A stretch of DNA of 31,172 nt, taken from WYEG01 sp049414625 (lineage in GTDB: Bacteria; Desulfobacterota; Thermodesulfobacteria; Thermodesulfobacteriales; Thermodesulfobacteriaceae). How positions within the stretch are numbered: position 1 is the stretch's first letter; each line of letters starts with the position of its first letter. The position numbers were made by a program, and so were the translations under genes. Of this stretch, positions 17,352-25,264 are shown piece by piece. The stretch lies in the NCBI GenBank assembly GCA_049414625.1, contig JBMSAU010000034.1:1-31172 (forward strand), given 5' to 3'. A model generated the notes under the pieces. It had not been told where the DNA came from. It did no database searches and was given only the letters and a program-made list of their open reading frames with translations.

Positions 17352-17376
17352 GGGAGGGATCCCGCTCCCTAAATTT
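17352..17376 (+). terminator. Possible terminator after the HypC-like gene
   Basis: GGGAG (17352-17356) can pair with CTCCC (17365-17369) around GGATCCCG, followed by TAAATTTTTATTT. The stem is short, so confidence is low. Confidence 0.4.
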
Positions 17377-17664
17377 TTATTTCTTAATTATATTTAAAAA
17401 CTCATCAACCCTTACGGCTGGTAAAGACATTAGTTCTACCGTTCCCCTTGAGCCAAGCTCGATAGACATCCTCATCACCGTCTCGTTATCTGGGGCTTCA
17501 ATGATGTTTACAAAGTCATAAGGACCCAGAACCGCATACTGCTGAAGGACCTTTATCCCCATCTCCTCTAGCTCTTTGTTTACCTCAAATACCCGGTGGG
17601 GCTTTTCTTTGATCGTTTCCCTACCTTTGTCAGTAAGCTTTGAAAGGACGATGTAGATGGGCAT
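17377..17664 (-). CDS. GYD-domain protein
   Basis: A small protein of 95 residues with the alpha/beta dimeric fold typical of the GYD family: MPIYIVLSKLTDKGRETIKE, then the signature strand AVLGPYDFVNIIEAPDNETV, then SRGTVELMSLPAV. The family's role is unknown. The ATG at 17662-17664 is chosen because GGAGG lies 7 nt upstream on the minus strand; the longer open frame to 17721 adds residues outside the domain. The gene stands alone between two plus-strand units. Confidence 0.88.
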   Translation of the reverse strand: MPIYIVLSKLTDKGRETIKEKPHRVFEVNKELEEMGIKVLQQYAVLGPYDFVNIIEAPDNETVMRMSIELGSRGTVELMSLPAVRVDEFLNIIKK

Positions 17665-17693
17665 GGCAAACCTCCATAAGTTTTTTAAAAGTA

Positions 17694-17732
17694 TTTTAAT
17701 AGTATTATTAAAAATAATCACCCAAAAATCAA
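17694..17732 (-). promoter_or_regulatory. Promoter with inverted repeat before the GYD gene
   Basis: On the minus strand, TTGATT (17727-17732), a 16-bp spacer and TAATAA (17705-17710) form a plausible promoter. The -10 is embedded in the perfect inverted repeat TTTTAATA-GTAT-TATTAAAA (17694-17713), a possible operator. AT-richness makes chance dyads common here. Confidence 0.35.
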
Positions 17733-17900
17733 GAGGGATTTTAGGCGGTTTTTATTACTAAGGGGAAGGTCCCACATTTTTTCTCCGCTTGGAAACTCAT
17801 ACTTTTAACCTGTCGCCTCTGCATTTACTCACCCTGTAAATAAAAATTTTTTGTGTTATATTTATGCCCAAACAAAAGGGGTGAACGTGAGTAAAGAAAG

Positions 17901-19068
17901 ATGAGGGGAAAACCAGCAAAAGAAGATTTATTTGTCGCTTATAAAAACGTAGATTTTGAGAAGCTTCTTAATTCCTATGCTCAAAAAATAGAAGACTTAA
18001 GGAGGTGTCTTTGACTTAGATAGTCTCAAGGAGAGATTACAGGCTATAGAAAACTTTTTCTCCCAGACTGTTGACTGGTCTTCTTCGGAAACGAAACGCC
18101 TCATCAAAGAAAAGGCTCAGTTAGAAGAAAGGTTAAAACTTTTTGAGGAGTTACAACATAAATTTTCTGAGCTCAAAGAGTGGTTTGAGCTTTACAAGGC
18201 TGAACCAGACCTAGAGATTTTAAAGGAATTTTTAGTGGAAATAAAGGATTTTGAACAAGAATTTTTAAAAAAAGAAACCACTATCCTCCTCTCTGGAGAA
18301 TACGACCAATCTTCAGCCATCCTTTCTATTCATGCTGGAACTGGTGGAACGGATGCCCAAGACTTTGCCTACATGCTTCTTCGGATGTATGTGCGGTGGG
18401 CTGAAAAAAGGGGTTATAAGGTTAAAGTAGTTGATGCCCTCCCAGGGGAAGAAGCAGGCATCAAGAGCGCAACCATCCTTGTTGAAGGACCATGGGCTTA
18501 CGGAAAATTAAAGGGTGAAAAGGGGGTTCATCGGCTTATCAGGATTTCTCCCTTTGATGCTAACGCAAGACGCCATACTTCCTTTGCTTCGGTCACTGTA
18601 ATTCCAGAGATCGAGGAAGAGATAGAAGTAGAAATAAGACCCGAGGATTTAAGGATAGAAACCATGAGGGCAAGCGGTCATGGTGGTCAACATGTGAACA
18701 AAACCGAAACGGCTGTCCGAATTACCCATCTTCCTACCGGAATAGTCGTCACTTGCCAGAATGAAAGAAGTCAATATTTAAATAAGATGACCGCTTTAAA
18801 GATCCTCAAGTCCAGGCTTTATCAACTACAAAAACAAAAGCTTGAAGAGAAAAAGGAGCAGTTAATCGGAGAAAAAAAGGACATATCCTGGGGGAATCAA
18901 ATAAGGTCATACATCCTTCATCCTTACAAAGTAGTAAAGGACCATCGGACCCAGTTTGAAGTTTTTAAGGTGGATGAGGTATTAGATGGAGAAATAGACG
19001 ATTTTATTCGCGAATACCTCCTTTGGAGCTACAAAGCAAACAAAAAGGAAAATGAGTCAGGGGGATAA
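17901..19068 (+). CDS. prfB: Peptide chain release factor 2, programmed +1 frameshift
   Basis: Recognises UGA and UAA and triggers release of the finished peptide. The zero frame starts at ATG 17901 and runs 37 codons to CTT TGA at 18009-18014; skipping one base continues as GAC TTA GAT (DLDSLKERLQAIENFF) to 19068, giving 388 residues. The SPF anticodon-like tripeptide is in LIRISPFDANARRHTSF, which identifies RF2 rather than RF1. The catalytic GGQ is at about residues 261-263 (SGHGGQHVNKTE). The frameshift makes expression autoregulated by RF2 level. It is the first gene of prfB-carA-ribF. Confidence 0.97.
18000..18015 (+). promoter_or_regulatory. prfB: prfB frameshift signal
   Basis: AGGAGGTGT CTT TGA C: an internal Shine-Dalgarno directly before the slippery CTT, an in-frame UGA, and C after it. 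This matches the E. coli arrangement (AGG GGG TAT CTT TGA C) in order and spacing. Confidence 0.95.
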
Positions 19069-19071
19069 TGG

Positions 19072-20217
19072 ATGCAAAAAAAAGAAAGGCTTAAAGCTCT
19101 CATCATGCTTGAAGACGGAACTCATTTTTGGGGCTACTCCTTTACTGGTCCAGGAGAAACCTTCGGAGAAGTAGTCTTTAACACCGGGATGACAGGCTAT
19201 CAAGAAATACTTACAGACCCATCTTACTACGGACAAATTGTCACCATGACCTATCCTTTGATCGGCACCTATGGAATAAACGACGAGGATATGGAAAGTG
19301 CTCGCATTCAGGTTGCTGGTTTTATCATCAGGGAGTATCAACCATATTTTAGCAACTACCGAGCTAAAAGATCTCTTGGAGACTGGCTTAAAGAACAAGG
19401 CATCCTTGGAATTGAAGGGGTAGATACTCGGGCTCTTACTAGACATATCAGAAACTACGGAGCCATGAAAGGAGGTATAACAACCGAAACCTTAGACCCA
19501 AAAAAGTTTTTAGAAAAGGTAAAGGCAAGCCCTGATTATGTGGGGCGTGACCTTGTAAAGTATGTCACTTGTTCAAAACCATATTACTACGGACCAGAGG
19601 GCTTTGACTTTAATTGTCAATCCTTCAAACACAAAGCTCAATACAGAGTAGCTGTTTTAGACTGTGGATTAAAATACAATCAGCTTAGGCTTATGGTCCA
19701 AAGAGGGGCTGAGTGTTTGGTTTTTCCTGCGGATACACCGGCTGAAAAAATCTTAGCCGAAGACCCTCATGGCATCTTTCTTTCAAACGGTCCGGGCGAC
19801 CCAAGTGCCCTACCCTATGTGGTGGAAACGGTTAAAAACCTTTTGGGCAAGCGCCCAATCTTTGGCATCTGCCTTGGACACCAGATCCTTGGTCAAGCTT
19901 TATCCGCTACAACCTATAAGCTTCGCTTTGGACATCGTGGGATAAACCATCCAGTCTTAAATCTACTAAACGGAAGGGTTGAGATAACCTCCCAGAACCA
20001 TGGATTTTGCGTAAGGGCAGAAGAGTTGCCAAAAGATGTAATAATCACTCACATAAACCTTAACGACAACACTCTTGAAGGTATTTACGTTCCCGACCTT
20101 AAAGCCTTCTCAGTTCAATACCATCCAGAAAACGCACCCGGTCCTTGGGATTCCCTCTATCTGTTTGATAGCTTCTTCAAGCTCATGCGCGGAGAAAATG
20201 AAAATCTATTCTCTTAG
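19072..20217 (+). CDS. carA: Carbamoyl-phosphate synthase small subunit
   Basis: The glutaminase subunit that supplies ammonia to CarB for carbamoyl phosphate, feeding pyrimidine and arginine synthesis. The 381-residue protein has the N-terminal CPSase_sm domain (TGMTGYQEILTDPSY, GVDTRALTRHIR) and a class I glutamine amidotransferase domain. Its triad is intact: C267 in FGICLGHQ, and H351 and E353 in QYHPE. GGGGG lies 7 nt before the ATG, 3 nt after the prfB stop. carB is not in the window. Confidence 0.97.
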   Translation: MQKKERLKALIMLEDGTHFWGYSFTGPGETFGEVVFNTGMTGYQEILTDPSYYGQIVTMTYPLIGTYGINDEDMESARIQVAGFIIREYQPYFSNYRAKRSLGDWLKEQGILGIEGVDTRALTRHIRNYGAMKGGITTETLDPKKFLEKVKASPDYVGRDLVKYVTCSKPYYYGPEGFDFNCQSFKHKAQYRVAVLDCGLKYNQLRLMVQRGAECLVFPADTPAEKILAEDPHGIFLSNGPGDPSALPYVVETVKNLLGKRPIFGICLGHQILGQALSATTYKLRFGHRGINHPVLNLLNGRVEITSQNHGFCVRAEELPKDVIITHINLNDNTLEGIYVPDLKAFSVQYHPENAPGPWDSLYLFDSFFKLMRGENENLFS

Positions 20218-21118
20218 CGACCTCCCTTTACCCTTTTCTACCGTTATCACTATCGGAGCCTTTGATGGACTACATATTGGACATTTAAGGCTCCTTGAAG
20301 AGACAATAAAAATTGGCAAAGAGCTTCTTGCCTCGCCGGTAATGCTAACCTTTTCCCCCAATCCTCGCGAAGTCCTGCAGCCTCAGGTTCCTTTCTACTA
20401 CCTTACTCTTCTTGATGAAAAAATAGAAATCCTATCAGCTCTCAGCTTTCCTTGTTTGGTTGTTCTCCCCTTTACCAGGTCGTTAGCTGAGCTCACCCCT
20501 GATATTTTTGTAGAACAGTATTTAGTTGACTACTTAAAAGTAAAAGCTGTCGTCGTTGGGTATAACTTTCGTTTTGGCAGAGGAAGAAGTGGTGATGCAG
20601 AATATCTGTTAAAGATGGGTAAAAGGTATAATTTTATGGTAAGGATAATAGAACCAGTAGAAATTGACGGCATCAAGATATCAAGCAGTCTAATTAGAGA
20701 ACTTCTTTTAAAAGGGGAGGTTGAAAGGGCAAATAGATTGCTTGGTAGACCTTACAGTCTTAAAGGAAGGGTTATCACAGGAAAGGGAAGAGGAAGGCTA
20801 CTTGGTTTCCCTACCGCAAACTTAGAAGTACCAAGGAAAAAACTAATCCCTAAAGAAGGGGTTTACGCAGCTTGGGTAGACATAGAAAATAAAAGGTTTA
20901 TAGGGGCTTTAAACATTGGTAAAAATCCTACCTTTGAAGATAAAGAACTGTCAATCGAGGTACATGTTCTTGATTTTTCAGAAGACCTTTATAACAAAAT
21001 AATAAAAGTTGAGCTTATTAAATACATAAGAGGGGAACAAAAGTTCCCCTCTGTTGAGAAACTTGTAGAACAAATCAAAAAGGATTGTCAAACAGTAAAA
21101 GAAGTTTTATCAGGGTAA
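20198..21118 (+). CDS. ribF: Bifunctional riboflavin kinase/FMN adenylyltransferase
   Basis: Makes FMN from riboflavin and FAD from FMN. The 306-residue protein has the N-terminal nucleotidyltransferase domain (GAFDGLHIGHLRLLEE with the HxGH motif, GYNFRFGRGRSGD, ISSSLIREL) and the C-terminal flavokinase domain (GRGRLLGFPTANLEV, GVYAAW, NIGKNPTF). The ATG at 20198 with GGAG 4 nt upstream is chosen; the open frame extends 41 codons further into carA but that part has no family similarity. The chosen start still overlaps carA by 20 nt. Confidence 0.95.
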   Translation: MKIYSLSDLPLPFSTVITIGAFDGLHIGHLRLLEETIKIGKELLASPVMLTFSPNPREVLQPQVPFYYLTLLDEKIEILSALSFPCLVVLPFTRSLAELTPDIFVEQYLVDYLKVKAVVVGYNFRFGRGRSGDAEYLLKMGKRYNFMVRIIEPVEIDGIKISSSLIRELLLKGEVERANRLLGRPYSLKGRVITGKGRGRLLGFPTANLEVPRKKLIPKEGVYAAWVDIENKRFIGALNIGKNPTFEDKELSIEVHVLDFSEDLYNKIIKVELIKYIRGEQKFPSVEKLVEQIKKDCQTVKEVLSG

Positions 21119-21121
21119 AAC

Positions 21122-21150
21122 AAGGCTTATGTCAATAAGCCTTTACTTTT
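21122..21150. terminator. Bidirectional terminator between ribF and the HTH gene
   Basis: AAGGCTTAT (21122-21130), loop GTCA, ATAAGCCTT (21135-21143), then TACTTTTT on the plus strand; reading minus, the stem is followed by GTTTTA. The stop and last codons of the minus-strand HTH gene lie within the hairpin. Confidence 0.8.
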
Positions 21151-21363
21151 TAGTTCTTCAACAAATTGATCGTAAATGTTTCCTCTTTTCACAACCTTTT
21201 TAGGGATAGGAACTCCTCTCTTTCTTAGCTCATTGACTATTTTAGTAACCTGAAACTTGCTAATACCAAGCTTCTCAGCAATCTCAGAAGCACTCATCTG
21301 AGAATAATTCTCATAAACAAACCTAACATCATCAATAGTAGCAGGTCTGCTCCTCTTTCTCAT
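21127..21363 (-). CDS. Small helix-turn-helix protein
   Basis: A basic, probably DNA-binding protein of 78 residues. Residues about 10-50 form a helix-turn-helix (MSASEIAEKLGISKFQVTKI) followed by NELRKRGVPIPKKVVKRG, as in the wing or linker of small winged-helix regulators. No effector domain is present and I do not recognise a named family. The ATG at 21363 is chosen because GGAGGTG lies 6 nt upstream; an alternative ATG is five codons earlier. It has its own promoter and stands alone beside a degenerate region, so it may be a remnant of mobile DNA or a small autonomous regulator. Confidence 0.75.
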   Translation of the reverse strand: MRKRSRPATIDDVRFVYENYSQMSASEIAEKLGISKFQVTKIVNELRKRGVPIPKKVVKRGNIYDQFVEELKSKGLLT

Positions 21364-21398
21364 GACTATCACCTCCAATGTTTTTTTATTTTAATTTA

Positions 21399-21426
21399 AA
21401 CATAACACTAAAAAACAAAAAGTCAA
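21399..21426 (-). promoter_or_regulatory. Promoter of the small HTH gene
   Basis: On the minus strand, -35 TTGACT (21421-21426), 16-bp spacer, -10 TATGTT (21399-21404), followed by an AT-rich leader and a strong ribosome-binding site. Confidence 0.55.
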
Positions 21427-21429
21427 CAG

Positions 21430-21850
21430 TTTACAAGGTAGATATGTATTAAAATTTAAACGACACCATTCAAGCATTCAAAGCAGAATCAACATCTTCA
21501 ATAGAATTTCCTTCCACTCTTATTAAGAAGTTTATTATAACACTTACCAACTTTTAAAACGGAATAGACAGGATAATCCGGACCGACTGCATGAAGATTT
21601 AAGATAAAAGATAAAGAGGAAAAGATGGGCTAAAAATTGAAACTAAGAGGCTCTATCTAATTTATTTTAACCCCAACTATCTTTGTCGTTATATAAGGTC
21701 ATTCAAAACCTCAATTTTGAATATCTATATTGTCAGACCGAACTTAACCCGAGACGATCTTCGGCTTGTTTGAAGAAGCGTATCACACGAAACCTTTTCG
21801 CATAGAGCAACGGGGTTATAGAAAAGCTTATCTATTTAACCAAAATATTT
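21430..21850. other. Degenerate intergenic stretch
   Basis: No intact gene is visible on either strand. Minus-strand frames contain short protein-like pieces broken by stops: RVEGNSIEDVDSALNA (about 21475-21530) and a transposase-like piece (21733-21828, listed separately). At 21633-21660 there is a motif also found at 12811-12838. I interpret the stretch as decayed coding DNA. Confidence 0.45.
21733..21828 (-). pseudogene. Possible IS4-like transposase C-terminal remnant
   Basis: A 31-codon piece read on the minus strand contains YAKRFRVIRFFKQAEDRLGL. The C-terminal catalytic region of IS4-group DDE transposases has Y-x2-R-x3-E-x6-K, commonly as YxKRWxIExFFKxxKxxLGL. The Tyr and Arg are kept, while the catalytic Glu is Ile and the Lys is Glu. 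Stops flank it on both sides, so it would be an inactive relic. The match is short and made by eye. Confidence 0.35.
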
Positions 21851-21852
21851 GT

Positions 21853-21894
21853 AAAAAAAATAAAAAAAAGGACCTCCCCGTCAACGGGAGGTCC
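21853..21894 (-). terminator. Strong minus-strand terminator
   Basis: Arms at 21870-21880 and 21885-21894 pair with one bulged base (GGACCTCCC with GGGAGGTCC) around TCAA. On the minus strand the hairpin is followed by two runs of eight T. It ends transcription from the Lys/Ala-rich broken frame to its right. Confidence 0.8.
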
Positions 21895-21919
21895 CTTACT
21901 TAGTTTTTTTAGTAAAATT

Positions 21920-22078
21920 CTAATTACTGTTTCTTTTCTTTTTTCTTAGTTGCATTATCCTTTTTTCTACTTTCTTTTCTTCCTTCTTAGCTGCCTTCTT
22001 TTCTTCCTTCTTGGCTGGCTTCTTCTCCTCTCAAGCTGCAGGGGCAGCTGCTTTATCACCGGTTAACTCAAAAAATCA
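21920..22078 (-). pseudogene. Broken Lys/Ala-rich C-terminal reading frame
   Basis: The minus strand reads FFELTGDKAAAPAA, then a TGA at 22031-22033, then EEKKPAKKEEKKAAKKEEKK and a basic end, stopping at TAG 21920-21922. The frame is also closed upstream by TGA at 22076-22078. The EEKK(P/A)AKK pattern reflects an imperfect 24-nt tandem repeat. Such tails occur at the C-termini of some ribosomal proteins and histone H1-like proteins. With a strong terminator just downstream, this looks like the surviving 3' end of a lost gene; the original identity is unknown. Confidence 0.5.
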
Positions 22079-22116
22079 CTGTTTAATTATCACAAAACGT
22101 ATTAATATTATATAAA

Positions 22117-24222
22117 ATGCAGGAACAAAGCACCCCATCAAGGTTCATAGGGCTGTTTTTTTTGCTTTTAATCTCTTTTCTCTTTCTATCTATTTATTCT
22201 TATCATCCTTTAGACCCAGGACTCGGAGTAGTAGGTGCTGAAGGGGTGCGAAATATCGCCGGGCTTCTTGGTGCCTATGTAGCCTCTCTATTTTTTACCT
22301 TGTTTGGTTTTGTGTCCCTTTTTATCCCTCCCTTTTTAGCTTTAGGGTTCATCTTAAGATTGACCGGAATTTTTTCAGCTAAAATCTGGACTATTATTCT
22401 TCTCTTCTTTATTTCCTTAATTTTTTTGCTTTCCTATCTTTTTAAAATTTCCTCGCTTGAGGGCATGTATTTTCTTGACAGGTTCCCGATGAACTGTGGG
22501 GTCATCGGAGAATTTACTTTTCTCTTAACCTCACTAATCGGAACTCCAGGGCTTTTTCTCTTAATCTTAACTATGGGTTTAGTAGCCACCTATTTAGGGC
22601 TAAGAGAAATTAAAATCCTACCTAAGCTTGCGGAGGTTTTTTCAAGCAAGGAAAAAAGAGAAAACCTTCAAATTGAAACCTTGCAGTATACCCAAGGCGA
22701 AGCTGAGGTGACTGAGATTGAAAGTACTGCTAAACCCAAAGAAGAAAATAAGAAAAAAAGCAAGCCTAAAAAGAGTGATGATCTTGAAAGACCAAATGAG
22801 TTTGAAGAGCCTGAAAAACTTGAGCTTCCTCCACCTTTAAGTCTTCTTGAAGACCCAAAGACCACAAGCTCTAAAGTCAGAGCTGAGGAGCTAAAGGAGA
22901 GGGCTTTACTTCTTTTGGCAAAGCTACGGGAGTTTGGGATTGAGGGCGAGGTTGTGCACATTAACCCCGGTCCAGTGATCACTGTGTTTGAGTTTAAGCC
23001 TGCTCCAGGGATAAAGTTAAGCAGAATCCTAAGCCTTGTTGACGACCTTGCCCTTGGACTTTCAGCAAAAAGCGTGCGCATAGTTGCTCCAATCCCTGGG
23101 AAGAATGTCATAGGCATCGAGATCTCAAACCCCCAAAGGGAATGGGTCTATCTTAAAGATATTCTTCAAAGTAAATCCTTTCAGGAATCTCCCTCCCCTT
23201 TAACCATTGCCTTAGGGAAGGACATATCTGGGAACCCTGTTTGCGCTGACCTTCGGAAGATGCCCCATCTATTGATCGCAGGAAGCACAGGCTCTGGAAA
23301 AAGCATCTTCCTCCATTGTGTGATCTTGAGCCTCATCTACAAATCCACTCCGGACAACGTAAGGTTTCTGATGATTGACCCAAAAAGGATTGAGCTTTCG
23401 GTCTACGAGGATATTCCGTACTTGATTCATCCGGTTGTTCTTGAACCAAAGCTTGCGACCAAAGCCTTGAGATGGGCTGTGCATGAGATGGAAAGAAGGT
23501 ATGCTCTTTTTGAAGAATACTCGGTGAGAAACTTAGAATCCTTTAACGAGCAGTTTGAAGAAAAGCTCCCTTACATCGTAATCATCATCGATGAGCTTGC
23601 CGACCTCATGGTAGTCTCTTCCAAAGAGGTAGAAACGCTTCTTACAAGGCTTGCTCAGATGGCTCGCGCCGCAGGAATCCACCTACTCGTTGCTACTCAA
23701 AGACCCTCGGTTGATGTGATAACTGGGCTTATCAAGGCTAATTTTCCGGCAAGGATTTCTTTTCAGGTATCATCTAAAGTAGATTCCCGGACTATCCTTG
23801 ATGTTCAAGGGGCAGAAAGGCTTCTTGGGGCTGGGGACATGCTATTTTTGCCACCTGGGTCTTCCCATCTACAAAGGATCCACGGTCCCTATGTTTCTGA
23901 AGCCGAAATTAAAAGAGTGGTTGAATACTTGAAAAAAGTTGAAAAACCTACCTATCTTGCCGACCTGAGCTTAGCAGAGGATGAAAGAGAGAAAGAGGCA
24001 TTTCTTAGCCCAGGTGATGAGGATGATGAGCTTTATCAAGAGGCGTTGAAGATAGCCTATCAATACGGTAAAATTTCTACATCGATGCTTCAAAGGAGGC
24101 TCCGCATTGGCTACAACCGTGCAGCAAGGCTTGTTGAAAGGATGGAGAGAGAGGGCATTATCGGTCCAAGCGATGGTGTTCGTCCTCGTCCTGTTATCGC
24201 TCCTCCTCGTAAACCCTTATAA
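22117..24222 (+). CDS. ftsK: DNA translocase FtsK/SpoIIIE
   Basis: A septum-anchored DNA pump that clears and resolves chromosome termini during division. The 701-residue protein has four N-terminal helices (about 8-165) and a short charged linker (about 190-250). The alpha-beta motor has Walker A GSTGSGKS at about 389-396 and Walker B IVIIIDELADL near 489. The C-terminal gamma domain (about 640-695, MLQRRLRIGYNRAARLVERM) reads KOPS-type polarity sequences. It is at the short end of the family. No Shine-Dalgarno precedes the ATG; a TATTAT at 22106-22111 could be a -10 box for a leaderless message. Confidence 0.96.
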   Translation: MQEQSTPSRFIGLFFLLLISFLFLSIYSYHPLDPGLGVVGAEGVRNIAGLLGAYVASLFFTLFGFVSLFIPPFLALGFILRLTGIFSAKIWTIILLFFISLIFLLSYLFKISSLEGMYFLDRFPMNCGVIGEFTFLLTSLIGTPGLFLLILTMGLVATYLGLREIKILPKLAEVFSSKEKRENLQIETLQYTQGEAEVTEIESTAKPKEENKKKSKPKKSDDLERPNEFEEPEKLELPPPLSLLEDPKTTSSKVRAEELKERALLLLAKLREFGIEGEVVHINPGPVITVFEFKPAPGIKLSRILSLVDDLALGLSAKSVRIVAPIPGKNVIGIEISNPQREWVYLKDILQSKSFQESPSPLTIALGKDISGNPVCADLRKMPHLLIAGSTGSGKSIFLHCVILSLIYKSTPDNVRFLMIDPKRIELSVYEDIPYLIHPVVLEPKLATKALRWAVHEMERRYALFEEYSVRNLESFNEQFEEKLPYIVIIIDELADLMVVSSKEVETLLTRLAQMARAAGIHLLVATQRPSVDVITGLIKANFPARISFQVSSKVDSRTILDVQGAERLLGAGDMLFLPPGSSHLQRIHGPYVSEAEIKRVVEYLKKVEKPTYLADLSLAEDEREKEAFLSPGDEDDELYQEALKIAYQYGKISTSMLQRRLRIGYNRAARLVERMEREGIIGPSDGVRPRPVIAPPRKPL

Positions 24223-24802
24223 GAGCTACCCTCAAAGCATAAACCAAGTTTTGGATACTATTCAAGCCTTCTATGAAAACACCAAAACCATAAGGGCTGA
24301 GTTTGAGCAAGAAACCATCCATCCAAACGGCCAAAAGGAAGTACGAACTGGACGAGTTTGGATCAAAAAGCCCGGGCTTTTCCGTTGGGAATACCTAACT
24401 CCCGAAAAGTTCATCGTTATCTCCGACGGGACAAACCTTTATGTCTATTATCCTGAAGAAAAGCGGGTGTTTGTTTATCCTACGGGTAAGGCAATATCTT
24501 CCCAGCTTGCCCTTGGTTTCATGAGCGGAAGAGGCGACATAAAGAAAGACCTTCGGATCGAAAGCTACAAGAGCTTGTCAGAGAACCTCTGGGAGCTAAA
24601 CTTTCTACCCCCATCTCAGGAAACTCAGGTAGAAAGGCTCACGCTCTTTGTTGACCTTTCAACCGGCGAGGTAAAAAGGTTCGTAGTCTGGCATAAGACA
24701 GGAGAAAAGGTGCTTGTTAATTTTCGCAAGCTTGAATACAATGTAAACATGCCGGAGAGAATATTTAAGTTTACTCCGCCTAAAGATGCTAAAATAAACT
24801 AA
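24107..24802 (+). CDS. lolA: Outer-membrane lipoprotein carrier LolA
   Basis: Periplasmic chaperone that carries lipoproteins from the LolCDE complex to the outer membrane. The mature domain is LolA-like (VLDTIQAFYENTKTIRAEFE, RVWIKKPGLFRWEY, DGTNLYVYYPEEKRVFVYP, ending in IFKFTPPKDAKIN). Two starts are possible. TTG 24107 follows AAAGGAGG (24092-24099) by 7 nt and gives a signal peptide with a basic n-region (KGWRER) before the core VFVLVLLSLLLV. ATG 24173 gives a signal peptide with no positive charge and a poor ribosome-binding site. I favour 24107, which makes a 116-nt overlap with ftsK, though the GGAGG there also encodes conserved FtsK residues. Confidence 0.88.
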   Translation: MATTVQQGLLKGWRERALSVQAMVFVLVLLSLLLVNPYKSYPQSINQVLDTIQAFYENTKTIRAEFEQETIHPNGQKEVRTGRVWIKKPGLFRWEYLTPEKFIVISDGTNLYVYYPEEKRVFVYPTGKAISSQLALGFMSGRGDIKKDLRIESYKSLSENLWELNFLPPSQETQVERLTLFVDLSTGEVKRFVVWHKTGEKVLVNFRKLEYNVNMPERIFKFTPPKDAKIN

Positions 24803-24815
24803 GGGAGGTTTGACC

Positions 24816-25223
24816 ATGAAAAGAGGGGCAAAGTGGCTGGCAAGCCTTTTGGTGTTTGTTCTTTTGCTTACTGGGCTTAGCTCTTGCGTTGAACTTCAGC
24901 AGAAGACCAAAGAAGGGGCAGCAGTTGGAGCGGTAGCCGGAGGAGTGTTAGGAGTTTTGCTTGACAAAGATAATCGCTGGCGCGGAGCTGTTGTAGGGGC
25001 AGCTATTGGAGCAATAATCGGTGGCACAGCAGCAACCATTATGGATAGAGCAAGTAAAGAGGCAGCAACATACAAAAAACCCGTAGAATATGTTAGCGAA
25101 GACAAGGTTCAAAGAGTCTACGCCAAGCCTGTTGGTTCCCAAGGGAAATGCGAATGGGTAACTGTTCAGTATTATGAGTATGGTAAGCTTGTGAAAGAAG
25201 AGAAAAAGCTTGTTTGTCCGTAA
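24816..25223 (+). CDS. Glycine-zipper lipoprotein (17-kDa antigen-like)
   Basis: A 135-residue envelope lipoprotein of unknown function. Signal sequence MKRGAKWLASLLVFVLLLTG with lipobox LSSC; then a glycine-zipper double helix (about 36-75: GAAVGAVAGGVLGVLL, then GAVVGAAIGAIIGG); then a soluble C-terminal domain with two Cys (KCEWVTVQYYEYGK and the end KLVCP) that could form a disulfide. GGGAGG lies 8 nt before the ATG. It follows lolA by 13 nt and is probably cotranscribed with it. Confidence 0.85.
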   Translation: MKRGAKWLASLLVFVLLLTGLSSCVELQQKTKEGAAVGAVAGGVLGVLLDKDNRWRGAVVGAAIGAIIGGTAATIMDRASKEAATYKKPVEYVSEDKVQRVYAKPVGSQGKCEWVTVQYYEYGKLVKEEKKLVCP

Positions 25224-25243
25224 ATTTTCCTTGTTAGATTAGA

Positions 25244-25264
25244 GGCGAGCACCTGCTCGCCTTC
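25244..25264 (+). terminator. Hairpin after the glycine-zipper lipoprotein gene
   Basis: GGCGAGC (25244-25250), loop ACCT, GCTCGCC (25255-25261), then TTCT. The T tract is poor, so it may be a terminator or one of the palindromic repeats in this spacer. Confidence 0.5.

Noticed and set aside
21637..21644. ATTGAAAC, like the 3' end of many CRISPR repeats
   Set aside because: Only one unit is present, with no regularly spaced copies, spacers or cas genes.
21660..21850. Structured non-coding RNA in the spacer
   Set aside because: I could not find long paired stems or a promoter-terminator pair on the plus strand; the minus-strand transposase-like piece explains it better.
22031..22033. TGA in the Lys/Ala-rich frame as a selenocysteine codon
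   Set aside because: No selenoprotein-like context or SECIS-type hairpin is seen after it, and a second TGA closes the frame upstream; decay is simpler.
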